The translations under genes and the position numbers were made by a program. From contig RQOL01000531.1 in assembly GCA_013076295.1 (NCBI GenBank), positions 186,001-250,000 on the forward strand: a stretch of 64,000 bases of DNA, read 5' to 3'. The DNA comes from Sanderia malayensis (lineage: Eukaryota > Cnidaria > Scyphozoa > Semaeostomeae > Pelagiidae). Shown here in pieces: positions 20,889-30,998 of the stretch. The notes under the pieces are model-generated. The model was not told the DNA's origin and did no database searches. It saw only the letters and a list, made by a program, of their open reading frames with translations. The first letter of the stretch is position 1; each line of letters begins with the position of its first letter.

Positions 20889-21471
20889 GACCCCGCTTAC
20901 ACGGTACCGGTCAAGTTTTTAGCCGTTCAAGTTTTTGTACGGCTAGGTGTACCGGTCAAATATTTGTACGGATAGGCCTCCCGTTTACACGATGGATTCT
21001 GCTAGCCGGCTTTCTTTGCTCGTCATGCGCCGTATGCTTTTTCATGAATCGTTGGCGCCAAGTCGAATTATTTTTTGTGTGTGGTGAGTGAAATGATTTG
21101 TTGTCTGGATTTTTATGAAATTTACGATCATCTTTTTTATTTCTGAAAGTTAACCTTCGTCATAAATAACAAAAAATTGCTTTTAAATTTTGTGCGCCAA
21201 ATCTAGCATTTTCAAAGTGCCTCGCTTTCCTGACTTTTTCACCTCTTTACGAATCCGTACAAATATTTGCACGGTCAGAAGCGTTTCCACGGTACCGTTC
21301 AAATATTTGACCGCTCAAGTTGTCAACTCGTCCTCTTCCTAACAGGACAAGTTTTTGCACGGCTATCCGTACAAATATTTGTACGGATAGCCGATCTTGT
21401 GTAAACGCAACCCCTATCCGTACAAAAACTTGAACGGCTAAAAACTTGACCGGTACCGTGTAAACGGGGCC
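20889..21471. mobile_element. Harbinger-like MITE (583 bp, TAA duplication)
   Basis: The ends G(A/G)CCCCG(C/T)TTACACGG followed by TACCGG are inverted matches extending about 60 bp. TAA flanks both sides (20886-20888, 21472-21474). Subterminal copies of AAATATTTGTACGG and GTTTTTGTACGG occur many times in both orientations, consistent with transposase binding. No ORF of note. Confidence 0.85.
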
Positions 21472-21474
21472 TAA

Positions 21475-22325
21475 GGGGGAGGGCGCACCACACTGAAGAA
21501 CTCGATAAAGTTGATGTACGTTGACATCTCACAGAAGGGCCGCACTAATAAGTTAATTGATGCAGATGCGCCCGGTGAAAAATGAATTCTCGACAAAGGG
21601 GGCGTGATGGAAAATCTTCAAAGGTTCCGTCGCGCAGCCCCAGAGCTGCACTTTCACTGGAAAATCTCTGATAAACCAGCATGATCATGCAGATCTGGCT
21701 CTATCATTTATTAACACCTTGAAAATACAATGAAGCACATCAATAGCAAGCACGCGACTAAAATTCTTGAGAATTAGCGTTGTAAACAAGTTGTTTTTAC
21801 TGAACTCAAAGTTATAATAAATGGTTCGTTTCTCCCACAGTGCTATTTATGTTCTGTAGTTTTAGCCTTTTTACTTTTAGCAACTTTTTCTTGTACAGTT
21901 GAAACTGTTATCACACTTTGCTGGACTGGTTGCTGCGTTTTTTGTCACAGCCCAGGCAGTATACATTTGAACGTATTTTTAGAGTTCCGAAATTCAGTGG
22001 CTGTGGCTGGTGCCAAGTATCTAGTTTTCTCTCAGTTTGGTTTTCATTTTTTTCATCGTCACGCGTATAAAATAAATGTTGGAAATTCTCAATATTCACA
22101 CATTCAAAACAAGCAATTCCAAGATAGATAAAAGAGTGTGCTGTTTTGTGTACGCTGTTGAGTATTGACAGTTCGATGACGTGCTGCTAATAATCAACAT
22201 ACCCTGAAATGTTGTCCTCCAAGTGATAATTGGATCACGCTTGTAGAACATGAAAAACACCTTCTAATTAGTGTGGGAATATCGGGTTTGACAAAGTTAA
22301 TCCAGAGGATAGTGCGCCCTGGCCC
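21475..22325. mobile_element. Second TAA-flanked MITE, back to back with the first
   Basis: It begins GGGGGAGGGCGCACC right after TAA (21472-21474). It ends TAGTGCGCCCTGGCCC before TAA (22326-22328). The ends are imperfect inverses around AGGGCGCAC. Length 851 bp. The interior is AT-rich with one minus-strand ORF of no recognised domain. Together with the preceding element it splits the LTR. Confidence 0.7.
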
Positions 22326-22521
22326 TAAATTAAAAATACACTACAAACTATTATATTAATTCTAAAACAATAGTAAATTGACTTTCAGATCAGCGCCTAA
22401 ATGTCTAGTTTGCATACCCTTGCCAAGAGGTTATTAGTCGGATTTAAGTCCTTAGTGTCAATATACCCTCTTAGCAAGGGCATGCAACATGCGTCAATGA
22501 TCTTGTTCAATTCAGCACACA
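22326..22521 (-). repeat. 3' LTR, proximal part
   Basis: Matches 29181-29373 of the 5' LTR and begins TGTGTGCTG at 22521 directly after the purine-rich tract next to the integrase end. Confidence 0.9.
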
Positions 22522-22530
22522 CTCCCCTCG

Positions 22531-23904
22531 TCAATTAAGGTCTTCTTGATTGACCTCCTCAATTGTGCTGATTATGGCCTTTGCATTCTTTGCTGCCATC
22601 CTTGAGCTTCTTCTCAACACAGGTTCAACTGGCTCTCGGTGCTTTTGATGCACTTCTGCTACCAGTTCTAAGGGATAAACTTGCTGCACTGCTCTTTCCA
22701 TTTTTCTCTTGTTGCCATTGATGGTGACTTCTAATGCTACTCCTCGTGCAACTGTATCATTCTTTCCTGTCAATAACTTCAATACGCTTCCCTTCTTCCA
22801 CATGCCTCTGTGCACCCCTTTCTTTTCTATCTGCACAATGTCTTCGGGTTTCAATCTGTAATCAGTTCCTTGGGAATTGGATCGTTGCTTGTGAAACTCT
22901 CTTAATCCAAGAAGATATTCCTTTTGCCAACGGTCCCGGATGCTGTTGAGCCTTGCTTCAATGTGTTTAAACCGCACTCTGTCATCATCTTGTTCCTCGA
23001 ACATTTCATTTGGAATATCAGGCATCTGCACCAGTCTGTGTCCAAAGATCAGATGGTTTGGTGTCATGCTTTCTTCCTCCAACTCCTCTCCTTGGTAGCA
23101 TAAAGGGTGGTTATTAAGAATGGCCTGAACCTTCTTTAAAACGACTTGCATCTCTCTGAAGCGTAGCATGGCCTTACCCAGACATCTTCGTAAAATCCCT
23201 TTTGTCAGCCCCGCCATCTTTTCAAACCATCCTCTCCACCAAAGTGCCAACGCCAAATTGAATTTCCAGGTTATGTAGTTGTTTGCCAGACATGCTTGCA
23301 CTTCAGGGTGCTCATACAGCTGATGCAAATCTACTGTCGTCGCCCTGAATGTGCTGCTGTTGTCACTGATGATGAGGTTTGGCACTCCCCATGCTGCAAT
23401 GAATCGTTCTAAAGCCAATTTGAAGGTGGAGACAGTCATGTCCTCAACTAGCTCCAAATTCACCGCTCTTGTAGTGGCACATGTGAATAAAGCAATGTAT
23501 GCCTTAGATGTCTTTCCTTTCTCCATTTTGACATAGAGTGGTCCTGCAAAGTCCACTCCGGTGTGCTGGAAAGGCCTTGTTCGGACCACTCTAGTGTCCG
23601 GTAATGGTGCCATTGCTGGGGCCTTTAGATGGCTGCCTGAAAGCAATCTGCATTGTTGACACCCTTTCATCACGGACTTCACCAACTGCCGACCTCTTGG
23701 AATCCAATACTGAGCTCTGACTTCAGCCAATGTTCTGCTCACTTTTTCATGTCCAATTTTCTGATGACACTCCTGCACAATCAACTCTGTAACCTTGTGC
23801 CGTGTGGGGAGGAGGATTGGGTGTTTCTGGTCAAAGGTCAGACTTGTGTTTTTCAACCGACCTCCGCATCTGATGAAGCCATCCGTGTGCAGATATGCAC
23901 CCAA
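22531..23904 (-). CDS. BEL/Pao integrase (open frame in a defective element)
   Basis: This 457-codon open frame encodes the integrase that would insert the element's cDNA. The HHCC zinc finger spans residues ~36-85 (His47, His52, Cys82, Cys85). The rve core has Asp118 in GVDFAGP, Asp181 in IISDN and Glu228 in WFEKMA, so the DDE triad is present. A DUF5641-like C-terminal domain (W-QKEYL...EDIVQI...W-KGSV) occupies ~310-400, and a basic tail ends at the stop 22531. In a live element it would be processed from Gag-Pol, so the Met is only the first one in the frame. The frame upstream (24319-23915) is joined by a one-base shift near 23910. It cannot be made from this copy. Confidence 0.9.
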   Translation of the reverse strand: MGAYLHTDGFIRCGGRLKNTSLTFDQKHPILLPTRHKVTELIVQECHQKIGHEKVSRTLAEVRAQYWIPRGRQLVKSVMKGCQQCRLLSGSHLKAPAMAPLPDTRVVRTRPFQHTGVDFAGPLYVKMEKGKTSKAYIALFTCATTRAVNLELVEDMTVSTFKLALERFIAAWGVPNLIISDNSSTFRATTVDLHQLYEHPEVQACLANNYITWKFNLALALWWRGWFEKMAGLTKGILRRCLGKAMLRFREMQVVLKKVQAILNNHPLCYQGEELEEESMTPNHLIFGHRLVQMPDIPNEMFEEQDDDRVRFKHIEARLNSIRDRWQKEYLLGLREFHKQRSNSQGTDYRLKPEDIVQIEKKGVHRGMWKKGSVLKLLTGKNDTVARGVALEVTINGNKRKMERAVQQVYPLELVAEVHQKHREPVEPVLRRSSRMAAKNAKAIISTIEEVNQEDLN

Positions 23905-23909
23905 GTCTC

Positions 23910-24385
23910 TAGTTCTAGCATATTACGTAGTCTGCATCTCCCTTCATATCTTTCTGCATGGCCTTGACAATCCACTCTCTAGTCTCCCTCAATTCCTCAA
24001 TGCTCAGCACGTGTGACGTCACCCTACTCTCTTTTGCCCTTCTGCAGTTGTCAATGAAGCGCTTCATTCTGGCCAGGCAACCAAGAAGTCTTCTAAGGCT
24101 ACTGAATCTTCTCAGGTCGATTGCTTCTGTCAGCTTGATACTCCCCTCGTTAACAACTGTGAGTGTGGGAGATCTTTCTTCGGTGTTGGCCTCTTCGTCT
24201 GGTTGGAAATTGGCTGGTTGCTTTGGCCAGTGCTCCTTTTCTCTCTTCAAGAATGTTGGCCCTTCCCACCACAATGGAGAATGCTGCAGTCTGCTGGCAG
24301 TCACACCACGTGTTCCCATGTCACTAGGGTATATTTCAGTGGGGCAATGATACCATGTCGCTTTAGGAATCGTTTCATGGATCTC
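23910..24385 (-). pseudogene. BEL/Pao pol, RNase H to integrase linker
   Basis: This segment contains the end of the RNase H-like region (YHCPTEIYPSDMGTRG, LWWEGPTFL) and the linker before the integrase zinc finger. It is in a different frame from the upstream piece because of a 20-bp tandem duplication, and it is one base out of frame with the integrase. It follows the typical order of BEL/Pao pol. Confidence 0.8.
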
Positions 24386-24389
24386 TTAT

Positions 24390-25586
24390 TTACGAACGGA
24401 CCCTGTTATTTACGAACGGTTTCCATGCTCCATTATTTGCAATCCAATATAGAGCAGTAAAGCTATCAAGCCACATATTGATCTTGTCTAGCTTCCAACC
24501 GTCCAACGCTATTATCACTGATCTTGCCAATCTTGCACCAGTAACAGCAGATAGAAGTTCCAACCTCGGAATTGTAATCGTCTTCAGTGGGGCTAGTCTG
24601 CACTTTGCTGTCAATAATCTGCTTGTTATTTCTTCACCGCACTTGGACACAATATATGCTGCTGCACAATAGCCCAATTTGCTCGCATCACAAAATACGT
24701 GCAGGACCATTTCATTTGCTATGGATTCTGTTGCTGCAGATAATACCCTTCTAGGAACAGCCAAGTGCTTCTTTTCTTGTACGCTTCGCAGCCAGCTGTG
24801 AAATTGCGCCTGCTCTTCTGCTGGCAGTTCTTCATTCCAGTCCAGTCCTCTTGCACAAATCGATTGGAAAATCAATCTTGCCTTCCAAATCACCCGACCT
24901 GCTAGTCCCAGAGGATCCAAAACTGACGACAAGCAACTGAGCAAACCTCTTCTTGTCACCGGTGTTGGTGGCTTTGTTAGAATTAAATCCACTAACAATA
25001 TGTCGCAGCTGGGCTGCCATGTGACTCCCAGAACCTTTCGTTGTTCCTCTGTTGCTTCTTCATTGATCTTTTCTTGCACAATTGCATCGTTGGAGAACCA
25101 TTTTCGCAAGCAGAAGCCTCCTTCTTCAAATATTTGCACCAGTATTTGCTTTCGAGATATTAGCTCCTCCGCATTGTCACCACCAGAGATATAATCATCC
25201 ACATACAAGCTTTGGTTCACATCTTGGACCAATTCTTCGTTTTCTTCCTTATACTTTGACAAGTGATGTCTGACTGTAGCGGACAGGATAAACGAACTCG
25301 GTCCAGCACCAAATATGGCTCTTGTAAATCTGAATTCTTCAATTTCAAAGTCATTGCTCGTTGCATTCTTTACCCAGAGTAATCTCATGACGTCTCTATC
25401 TTCTGGCTCGATCTCTATTTGTAAGGATGCTTGCTTTATGTCAGCCATGAGGATGATTGCGTGCATTCTAAAGTTCAGCAATATTGAAAACAGCAACGGA
25501 TTCAGTGAAGGCCCAGTATGCAAGCAATCATTCAATGATTTTGCACCCTTTGTCACCTTTGCAGACGCGTCATATACCACTCTCAC
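24390..25586 (-). pseudogene. BEL/Pao reverse transcriptase and RNase H (398 codons)
   Basis: This frame carries the RT palm: RVVYDASAK at the start, MADIKQASLQI (first catalytic Asp, residue 49), FRFTRAIFGAGPSSFIL, and LYVDDYISGG (YVDD at residues 128-131). The connection (LGVTW, SVLDPLGLAGRV) follows, then an A17/RNase H-like part with HVFCDASKLGYCAAAY, LTAKCRLAPLKTITIPRLEL and NMWLDSFTALYWI. All motifs are recognisable, though LQI replaces the more common FLQI context. The upstream part of RT is in the same frame but separated by a TAA at 25632-25634. The C-terminal end is shifted by the 20-bp duplication. Confidence 0.9.
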
Positions 25587-25631
25587 TTTTTTTGTTGTTG
25601 CTCCTTCGCGTACGACAGCTTGATGTGGGAT

Positions 25632-25980
25632 TTACGTCACTCTTTGTCCTGTTGCATTTTCCGGAACACGTTCTACTATGCCTTCTTCGAGTTGCTGTTG
25701 GATGATTGCATCATATTCTTTCAAAATGTCCGGGGTCTTCTTCAACTTCTTTAGTTGGTTGTTCAACCTTCCTTCTGCTAGACCTCGGTTCATTGGAACT
25801 TTGAACTTCCCTTCACGCCAGGGCAGCGGAACAGAATATATCTTTCCTGTGAATCTGATATCTTCTTCAAACGCCATGTGCACTGGGTCTTCTTCTTTTA
25901 TTCCCAATGTCTCGAGATCCCACAGTCTTGAGACATCCTCGCTGATTGAAGCGTTTCGTGGGGTACGGCACTCAGTATGT
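25632..25980 (-). pseudogene. BEL/Pao RT N-terminal region
   Basis: The frame reads ISEDVSRLWDLETLGI, an acidic segment, then YSVPLPWREGKFKVPMN and RLNNQLKKLKK, typical of the sequence just before the BEL/Pao RT palm. It terminates at TAA 25632-25634, where the next residue of the intact family is usually Tyr. A single-base nonsense change therefore explains the break. A frameshift lies near 25970. Confidence 0.8.
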
Positions 25981-26056
25981 CGGTAGAGTCTTGGTGCTGC
26001 TAAGGTCAGTGACTTCTTTCAGATTTTCAACAGAGATAGACACAGGTTTGCCTTCT

Positions 26057-26560
26057 ATCTTTTAATGGTGGGTTGCCGTACCCACTCTACCAACAACTTA
26101 GTTGGTGGGCGGCAGTACCCACTGTACCAACGTTAAGTTGGTGGGCTGCCGTACCCACTCTACGACAATTTTAATTAAAACTCGAGCTACATATATTTCC
26201 TTTATCTTATGAATAATTTAAAGTGTTCATCTTCATCTTCTGTCGTAATGGGCATAACTGATGGCCATGTCCCAGGTTGCTTTTAGGGTACCATTCTGTT
26301 TCTCTTCATGGATGGCCATATCTTCATTGGTTTTAACACCTTTTGCCCATGACGGTATAATATTCAGTGAGTAAACTCATTACTTCACTTTTTACAAATT
26401 TTGTTTACGCAGCCTCGCTATGGTGGCATTTCTCATCACCAGCGGAAATTTATCTCTTTATAATATAATATTCTTTAATTTATATAATCTCGTTAGAGCC
26501 CTTTACGACACTTACTTTAAAGTGCAATAATATGACTTCGCATATTTTTATAAAGGGTCT
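26057..26560. mobile_element. Insertion between protease and RT with three 37-bp repeats
   Basis: Coding similarity stops at about 26560 and resumes at about 26056. Between them lie three tandem ~36-37-bp units starting GGTGGG(T/C)(T/G)GCCGTACCCACT at 26067, 26104 and 26140, then ~380 bp of AT-rich sequence with no domain. No clear TIR or target duplication was found, so this could be an insertion or a replacement. Confidence 0.5.
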
Positions 26561-27290
26561 CATAACAACTGCTACAGGCTCTCCCGATCGTCCTTTGTGT
26601 ATCTGCCCTGTCAATATTTCAGCCAGATGTTGGCTGCCCAGCAGCATCTCAACTTCCAAGTTGCACTCCTTCGTTACGTCAGTAAAGTATACGTCTTTCA
26701 AATCAGCATATCTCTCTTTTAATTTCAGTGGAGCAGGATTTCCCACGGTTGTCACTGTAGGTATTGTCTTTACTTCCACGGGAATGCTGCAATTGCCATC
26801 TAGACTGCTCAGCTACAATTCATGAATCTCTGTCTTCAATTCTTGAAGGCTTCCATTCAAACTTTCTAGCGTTTGATTCATCTTGCTGATTGGTTTACTT
26901 TCTAGTCTTTTTATCAGCTTCTCCGTTGCAAAACTTCCAGCACTTCCACTGTCCAACAGTACTCTGCACTTCGTCGTTCCCTCTCCGCTTGCTGTGTGTA
27001 CTCGTGCAATCAAGGTCTGGTAGGCTATTGCTGCTGTTGGATTCATCGTCTTTGAGTTCAGTACTCCTGTAGGCTCTCTAATTCCGTTACACAATGTTTC
27101 GTGGTGCTTTGACTTCGCACATTTGCTGCAAGTCTCTGCTTTTTTGCATTTGGATAGTACACGTCCACGTTTTAGACATCCATAACACCTTTTGTACCTC
27201 TTTATTACTGCTTCTCTTTCTTTCACTGTTGTATACTTGCTGCAGTCTGGTGCTTTGTGCTCACCAAGACAGAATTCGCAAGTTTCGTTG
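26545..27290 (-). pseudogene. BEL/Pao zinc knuckles and aspartic protease
   Basis: The frame from ~27290 contains CEFCLGEHKAPDC and CYGCLKRGRVLSKC, then CSKCAKSKHHETLC, a run of Cys/His knuckles that would bind RNA. The retropepsin motif CRVLLDSGSAGSFA (catalytic Asp at ~26955) follows. The second piece (26779 on) continues with the downstream protease/linker region including a GEPVAVV segment, where similarity stops at the insertion. A stop at 26813 splits the two parts. The frame differs from the gag above by a shift near 27310. Confidence 0.8.
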
Positions 27291-27309
27291 TTCTGATGCT
27301 GGACAGAGG

Positions 27310-28374
27310 TTAAGGTTGCTCCTGTGGCCTGCCAGGTTCTTGTTTCTGGTGGCTTGGAATAGAAGGTTTTTCCAGCGGCCGTTTTGGGTGTGTTTGACTT
27401 ATGGAGGTTTTAGTAGGAACTCCGCATTTCTCCATTACACCCACGCATCTTCTTAGACCTTCTATCAATTGCATCATTGTCAGGTCATCATCCTCGTCTT
27501 GGTTTTCCGTCAACCTCATTCTGATTTCAAATGGAAGCTTGCCAAGCACCTTTGGCACCATTGTCATAGAGTATTCCATCTGACTGACTCCTATAGCAGT
27601 TAATGCTTTCACGTGGCATTCTACCTTTTCGTGAAGCCGCTTGAGCCTGTATAGCTCGTAGCTGTTGCTGATTGCCGGTAGTCTTTCAATACCATCAAGG
27701 TGTGCCTTGCGTAGTATACTTCTGTGGCCATATCTGTCCTTCAATAGACGAATTGCAGCTTCATATTGGTCTCCACTCAGTTGGATATCTGAAATCGTCA
27801 CAAAGGCAGGTCCCCTTAAGCAGTTTTTCAGATATTATAATTTCCGATGGTCCGGTAATAAAGGATTGGCATGAACACCATGTTCAAAACATTCCCAAAA
27901 TTCGTGCCATTTCTTGACGTCACAATCAAATGGCTTTAATTCGATTTTTGGCAAACGGATTCCGGTGTAGTGATTGTCTCTTCTTGCATCTGATGGGCCA
28001 TCGCTTTCTGGCTTCCTTGAAAGGTTCCTCAGTTTTGATTTTATTCTTACTACTTGTTTCTCGTGTGTTTCCATAGTGTTTAACCTTTCTTCAATGGACA
28101 CACCCATCTCCTTTTGTCTTATCTCTACCTTCAGGCTGCTTTCCTCAAGTCTGTTCAATGCACGTGTTAATGCTTCACATTTATCCGCAAGATCTTCGAC
28201 ATCATCAGTATTTTCGTCTACCGAGACTAACAATCTCGCTATTAACTGCCATGCTATGGCTCTGTCTTCTTCGGCTTTTTGCAACCTAATCGCTGCTCTA
28301 GGCAATCGGAATTGACTTGGTTGCATATGGATTGGTTGAAGCCGAGGAGGTGATTGCGCGTGATTGACGGGCAT
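27310..28374 (-). pseudogene. BEL/Pao Gag (DUF1759-like) with one nonsense codon
   Basis: The frame from 28374 encodes a basic N-terminus and a ~70-residue coiled-coil-like region (EALTRALNRLEE..., heptad-like). It continues with RLPKIELKPFDCDVKKWHEFWECFE, the classic start of the DUF1759 gag core. A single TAA at 27835-27837 interrupts it. The same frame then continues (GDQYEAAIRLLKDRYG, LPFEIRMRL) to 27310, where it shifts. Its role would be particle assembly. The gag at 1202-2818 is the same class but a different subfamily. Confidence 0.85.
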
Positions 28375-28835
28375 GCATCCTTCAAAAAATTATTTAAAAA
28401 ATTTAAATATTTTGCAAAACACACAATTAGAAAAGAAGTTGAATAGATCAACATAGGTAATATCTGGTTTCCTGCAGCTGCAGACGTCACAGGAAGGTTG
28501 AATGCTTCACCTGTCTGAAGCGGGTAAGATCTCGTCTGTTCGAATGATCTGACGGTTCCACTGTGTGCTTCACCGGTCTGAAGCGGGTTGGATCGGATCT
28601 GTTCGAAGGATCTGACGGCTCCACTGTGTGCTTCACCTGTCTGAAGCGGGTAGGATCTCATCTGTTCGAATGATCTGACGGCTCCACTGTGTGCTTCACC
28701 TGTCTGAAGCGGGTTAGATCGGCTGTCACGACCATCTGAACAAACCGATTGACTTCTGCTGTGTTTGTCTTGCCGCTCAACCAGTATCGATAACATCTCA
28801 GCATCATCAAACTCGCTTCTTCTGAATTCAGGCAC
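28375..28835 (-). pseudogene. Gag leader ORF with 20-residue tandem repeats
   Basis: The ORF starts at 28835, about 120 nt after the 5' LTR. It reads through an acidic N-terminus and then four ~20-residue repeats (NPLQTGEAHSGAVRSFEQ-type), encoded by ~60-bp nucleotide repeats at 28497-28745. The ORF then passes into sequence not resembling gag and ends at 28254, in a different frame from the gag core. The repeat number probably varies between copies. I do not know a function for the repeat. Confidence 0.6.
28497..28745 (-). repeat. 60-bp coding minisatellite in the gag leader
   Basis: Four units sharing GTGTGCTTCACCTGTCTGAA and ATCTGTTCGAA-GATCTGACG occupy this stretch. The period of 60 keeps the reading frame open on the minus strand. 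Confidence 0.85.
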
Positions 28836-28954
28836 TGAATACGGGCTTTCCCCTCTTCGAGACTTTCTGACTCAAAGTTATGTAATTAAATCTCAAAAGA
28901 TTACTTCTATTCGATAAGCTATAGCCTGCATCCCGCTCGGTGGACCGCATTAAG

Positions 28955-29373
28955 TGTTGGGAATCCACGGCATACTTAAACCGATAGGCCCAAGAAATGA
29001 TGATCAGGAGACTGTATAACTTTATAATAATTAACATCAATAACACAACAATAAAACATTTAACTACAACTGCAAATCAATAAAAGGCAATTAAATTACT
29101 AAAAAGTTCAAAAAGAAGTACTTACGAAACTTTGACGAGGGCGATGCTACCGATTCTCAGAATGAATGTTACCTAACTAACTTAAATATACACTACAAAC
29201 GATTATATTAATTCTAAAACAATAGTACATTGACTGTCAGACCAGCGCCTAAATGTCTAGTTTGCATACCCTTGCCAAGAGGTTGTTAGTCGGATTTAAG
29301 TCCTTAGTATCAATATACCCTCTTAGCAAGGGCATGCAACATGCGTCAATGATCTTGTTCAATTCAGCACACA
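28955..29373 (-). repeat. 5' LTR of the BEL/Pao element
   Basis: The LTR runs on the minus strand from TGTGTGCTG (29373) to CCCAACA (28955), 419 bp, and matches both 3' LTR pieces. The boundary is fixed by the point where the 3' LTR copy passes into integrase sequence at 22522. Confidence 0.9.
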
Positions 29374-29650
29374 AGATTGTATACATATTGTTGAACTGCC
29401 TGATTGCTGCGATCTGCATTTGATAGGTTTTTATGTTAAACATGTTAGCAGCAAATGACACAAAGCTATGCATTCTGATACAATCTCTACTTTGTTCGAG
29501 AATATAAACTAGGGAGAAACATAATATATTCCTCGTCCGATATTTTGTCTTCCTGCGCGACAAACAAATTACACCCTCGATGTTGTACATCGAATAGACA
29601 AAATAATTCATCATGACAGGCAAGGTTAGTGAAACAGTAGAAATAAGAAC

Positions 29651-29843
29651 GTTGAGCACCTCAGTGAGGTGCTCAACTTGGCCAAGGGGCTTCTTTCATA
29701 TGTCATCAAAATCGTGCTCACAAAAAGTGATCAAAAATGACCATCTACACGGGTAGGGGTGCTCATTTCAGGTGCTAATTCGCTTAATCCCTTGAAGAAT
29801 TTGAGCATGCCTGTTTTTTGCTCTCGTGTAGATGGGCCCTAAA
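29651..29843. repeat. 13-bp-stem palindrome and Harbinger-like terminus
   Basis: GTTGAGCACCTCA-G-TGAGGTGCTCAAC forms a perfect palindrome at 29651-29677. Further on, GCTCTCGTGTAGATGGGCCC ends at 29840 and is followed by TAA. It matches the GGGCCCATxTACACGAG termini of the 5-10-kb cluster. The partner end was not found, so this is one end of a degenerate family member. Confidence 0.6.
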
Positions 29844-29879
29844 ACACGTATTTTATAATACTTTGTTTTTGTTGCAGTT

Positions 29880-29912
29880 TTTTAAACGATGACGTCATAG
29901 ATGATGACGTCA
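29880..29912. repeat. Paired GATGACGTCAT motifs
   Basis: Two ATGACGTCAT palindromes stand about 18 bp apart. They look like CRE/ATF-type sites but have no nearby gene start, so a regulatory role is only possible. Confidence 0.4.
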
Positions 29913-30181
29913 TCAGTTAAAATATATACTATTTTCGGTAAATTTTGATGTTTTATAGGCTAATTACATTAATTTAATGCGTTACACGTTTCTACAGGCA
30001 TGCAATTGCGTAAACGGAGTCATGCGACGGCTCTTTCTGAAATAATTAAGTTTCTCGAATACCACACGTTGGGCCTAAGTACTACTACTACTATCATTCA
30101 GAACATTCGGCTTCCCGAACGGCTGTGGCGGCATACACAATGTTCCTCCATTTCTCTCTGTCCCGGGCTGTTGTAATGGCC

Positions 30182-30959
30182 TCAGTCATAGTCAGTCCTA
30201 GCTTCTCTTTGATTGTATCCGTCATTTTTGTTTTCTGTCGACCTCTTGATCTTTTTTCCAATATCATTCCATTCCTCTCCTGATATTTTCAAAAGTTCTG
30301 CTGGAATTTCATCGTATCCTGGATTTTTGTTGTTTTTGAGACTGTTTAGGGCTTTTTCAACTTCGGCAACTAAAGGTAATGGTTCAAGGGTTATGGGATT
30401 AATTACTATTGGATGTTCACTCGCACGATTTGGGTTTTCATACAGTTTTTCACAATATTCTTTCCATCTATTCAACACATCGGTGCTATCAGTTAAGATG
30501 TTATTGGAATCATCTTTCACAACATCCAGTCTTGGATTGAAGCGCTTTGCTATATTTTTAACAGCTTTGTACAAGTCTCTCGATGCGCTCCGTTTTGAAT
30601 TTTGCTCAATTTCTTCGCACTGTTTGATGATACTTTATTCTTTGTCATGTCTTAGTGCCTTCTGTATATCTCTGTTGTATCGTTGGTATCTTTCCTGCAT
30701 ATCAATTTGTATGTTTCTGAGGTTATCCATTTGTTCTTACGCTTCTTGGTACATGTTTTTTTGCTAACTCTATTTTGGCGGTCTTGATATCTGTCCACAG
30801 TTCATTCGGTGTTTTCTCTTCATCCTGTCTTGCTAGGAGTTCATATCTATTTGAGATTTCTATGGTGTACTCATCAGGAATAACTGTCAGGTCAAACCTG
30901 ACAGAACTTTGATGTTGTGTGTTCTTCTTTAGATGCAGTTTGAAATTCATCACGAGCAA
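30182..30959 (-). pseudogene. RTE endonuclease end, linker and start of RT
   Basis: The piece from ~30990 begins DCNSDHQLLVMNF, the catalytic SDH box that closes the AP endonuclease fold. The ~230-residue linker continues with frameshifts near 30725 and an in-frame stop near 30635. The last part contains EVEKALNSLKNNKNPGYDEIPAELL, the first RT motif. Right after a short stretch (SGEEW) the sequence jumps to RSRGRQKTKMTD, which in this family lies beyond the RT core, so most of RT is deleted. No complete product is possible. Confidence 0.8.
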
Positions 30960-30998
30960 CTGATGGTCACTGTTGCAATCCGCTCCGGGATAAGTACG

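Larger units (their letters stand above)
20660..29373 (-). mobile_element. Near-complete BEL/Pao LTR retrotransposon, inactivated
   Basis: On the minus strand the order is 5' LTR (28955-29373), gag, protease, RT/RNase H, integrase (ending 22531), a purine-rich GAGGGGAG tract at 22523-22530, and 3' LTR (22521 down to 20660, split). The LTRs begin TGTGTGCTG and end CCCAACA. They differ at a number of scattered bases, so the insertion is not recent. Inactivating changes visible: stop at 27835-27837 in gag, frameshift near 27310, insertion 26057-26560 between protease and RT, frameshift near 25970, stop at 25632-25634, a 20-bp duplication at about 24397-24416, and a frameshift near 23910. No matching 5-bp target duplication is seen outside the LTRs (GGCAG versus AGATT). 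A plus-strand partial LTR of this family is at 10964. Confidence 0.9.

Noticed and set aside
28955..28990. tRNA primer-binding site after the 5' LTR
   Set aside because: The sequence following CCCAACA does not start with TGG and I could not match it to a tRNA 3' end.
29249..29659. 136-codon ORF at the right edge of the BEL/Pao element
   Set aside because: It spans the LTR boundary into the flank, and the same frame occurs in solo LTR sequence at 10964.
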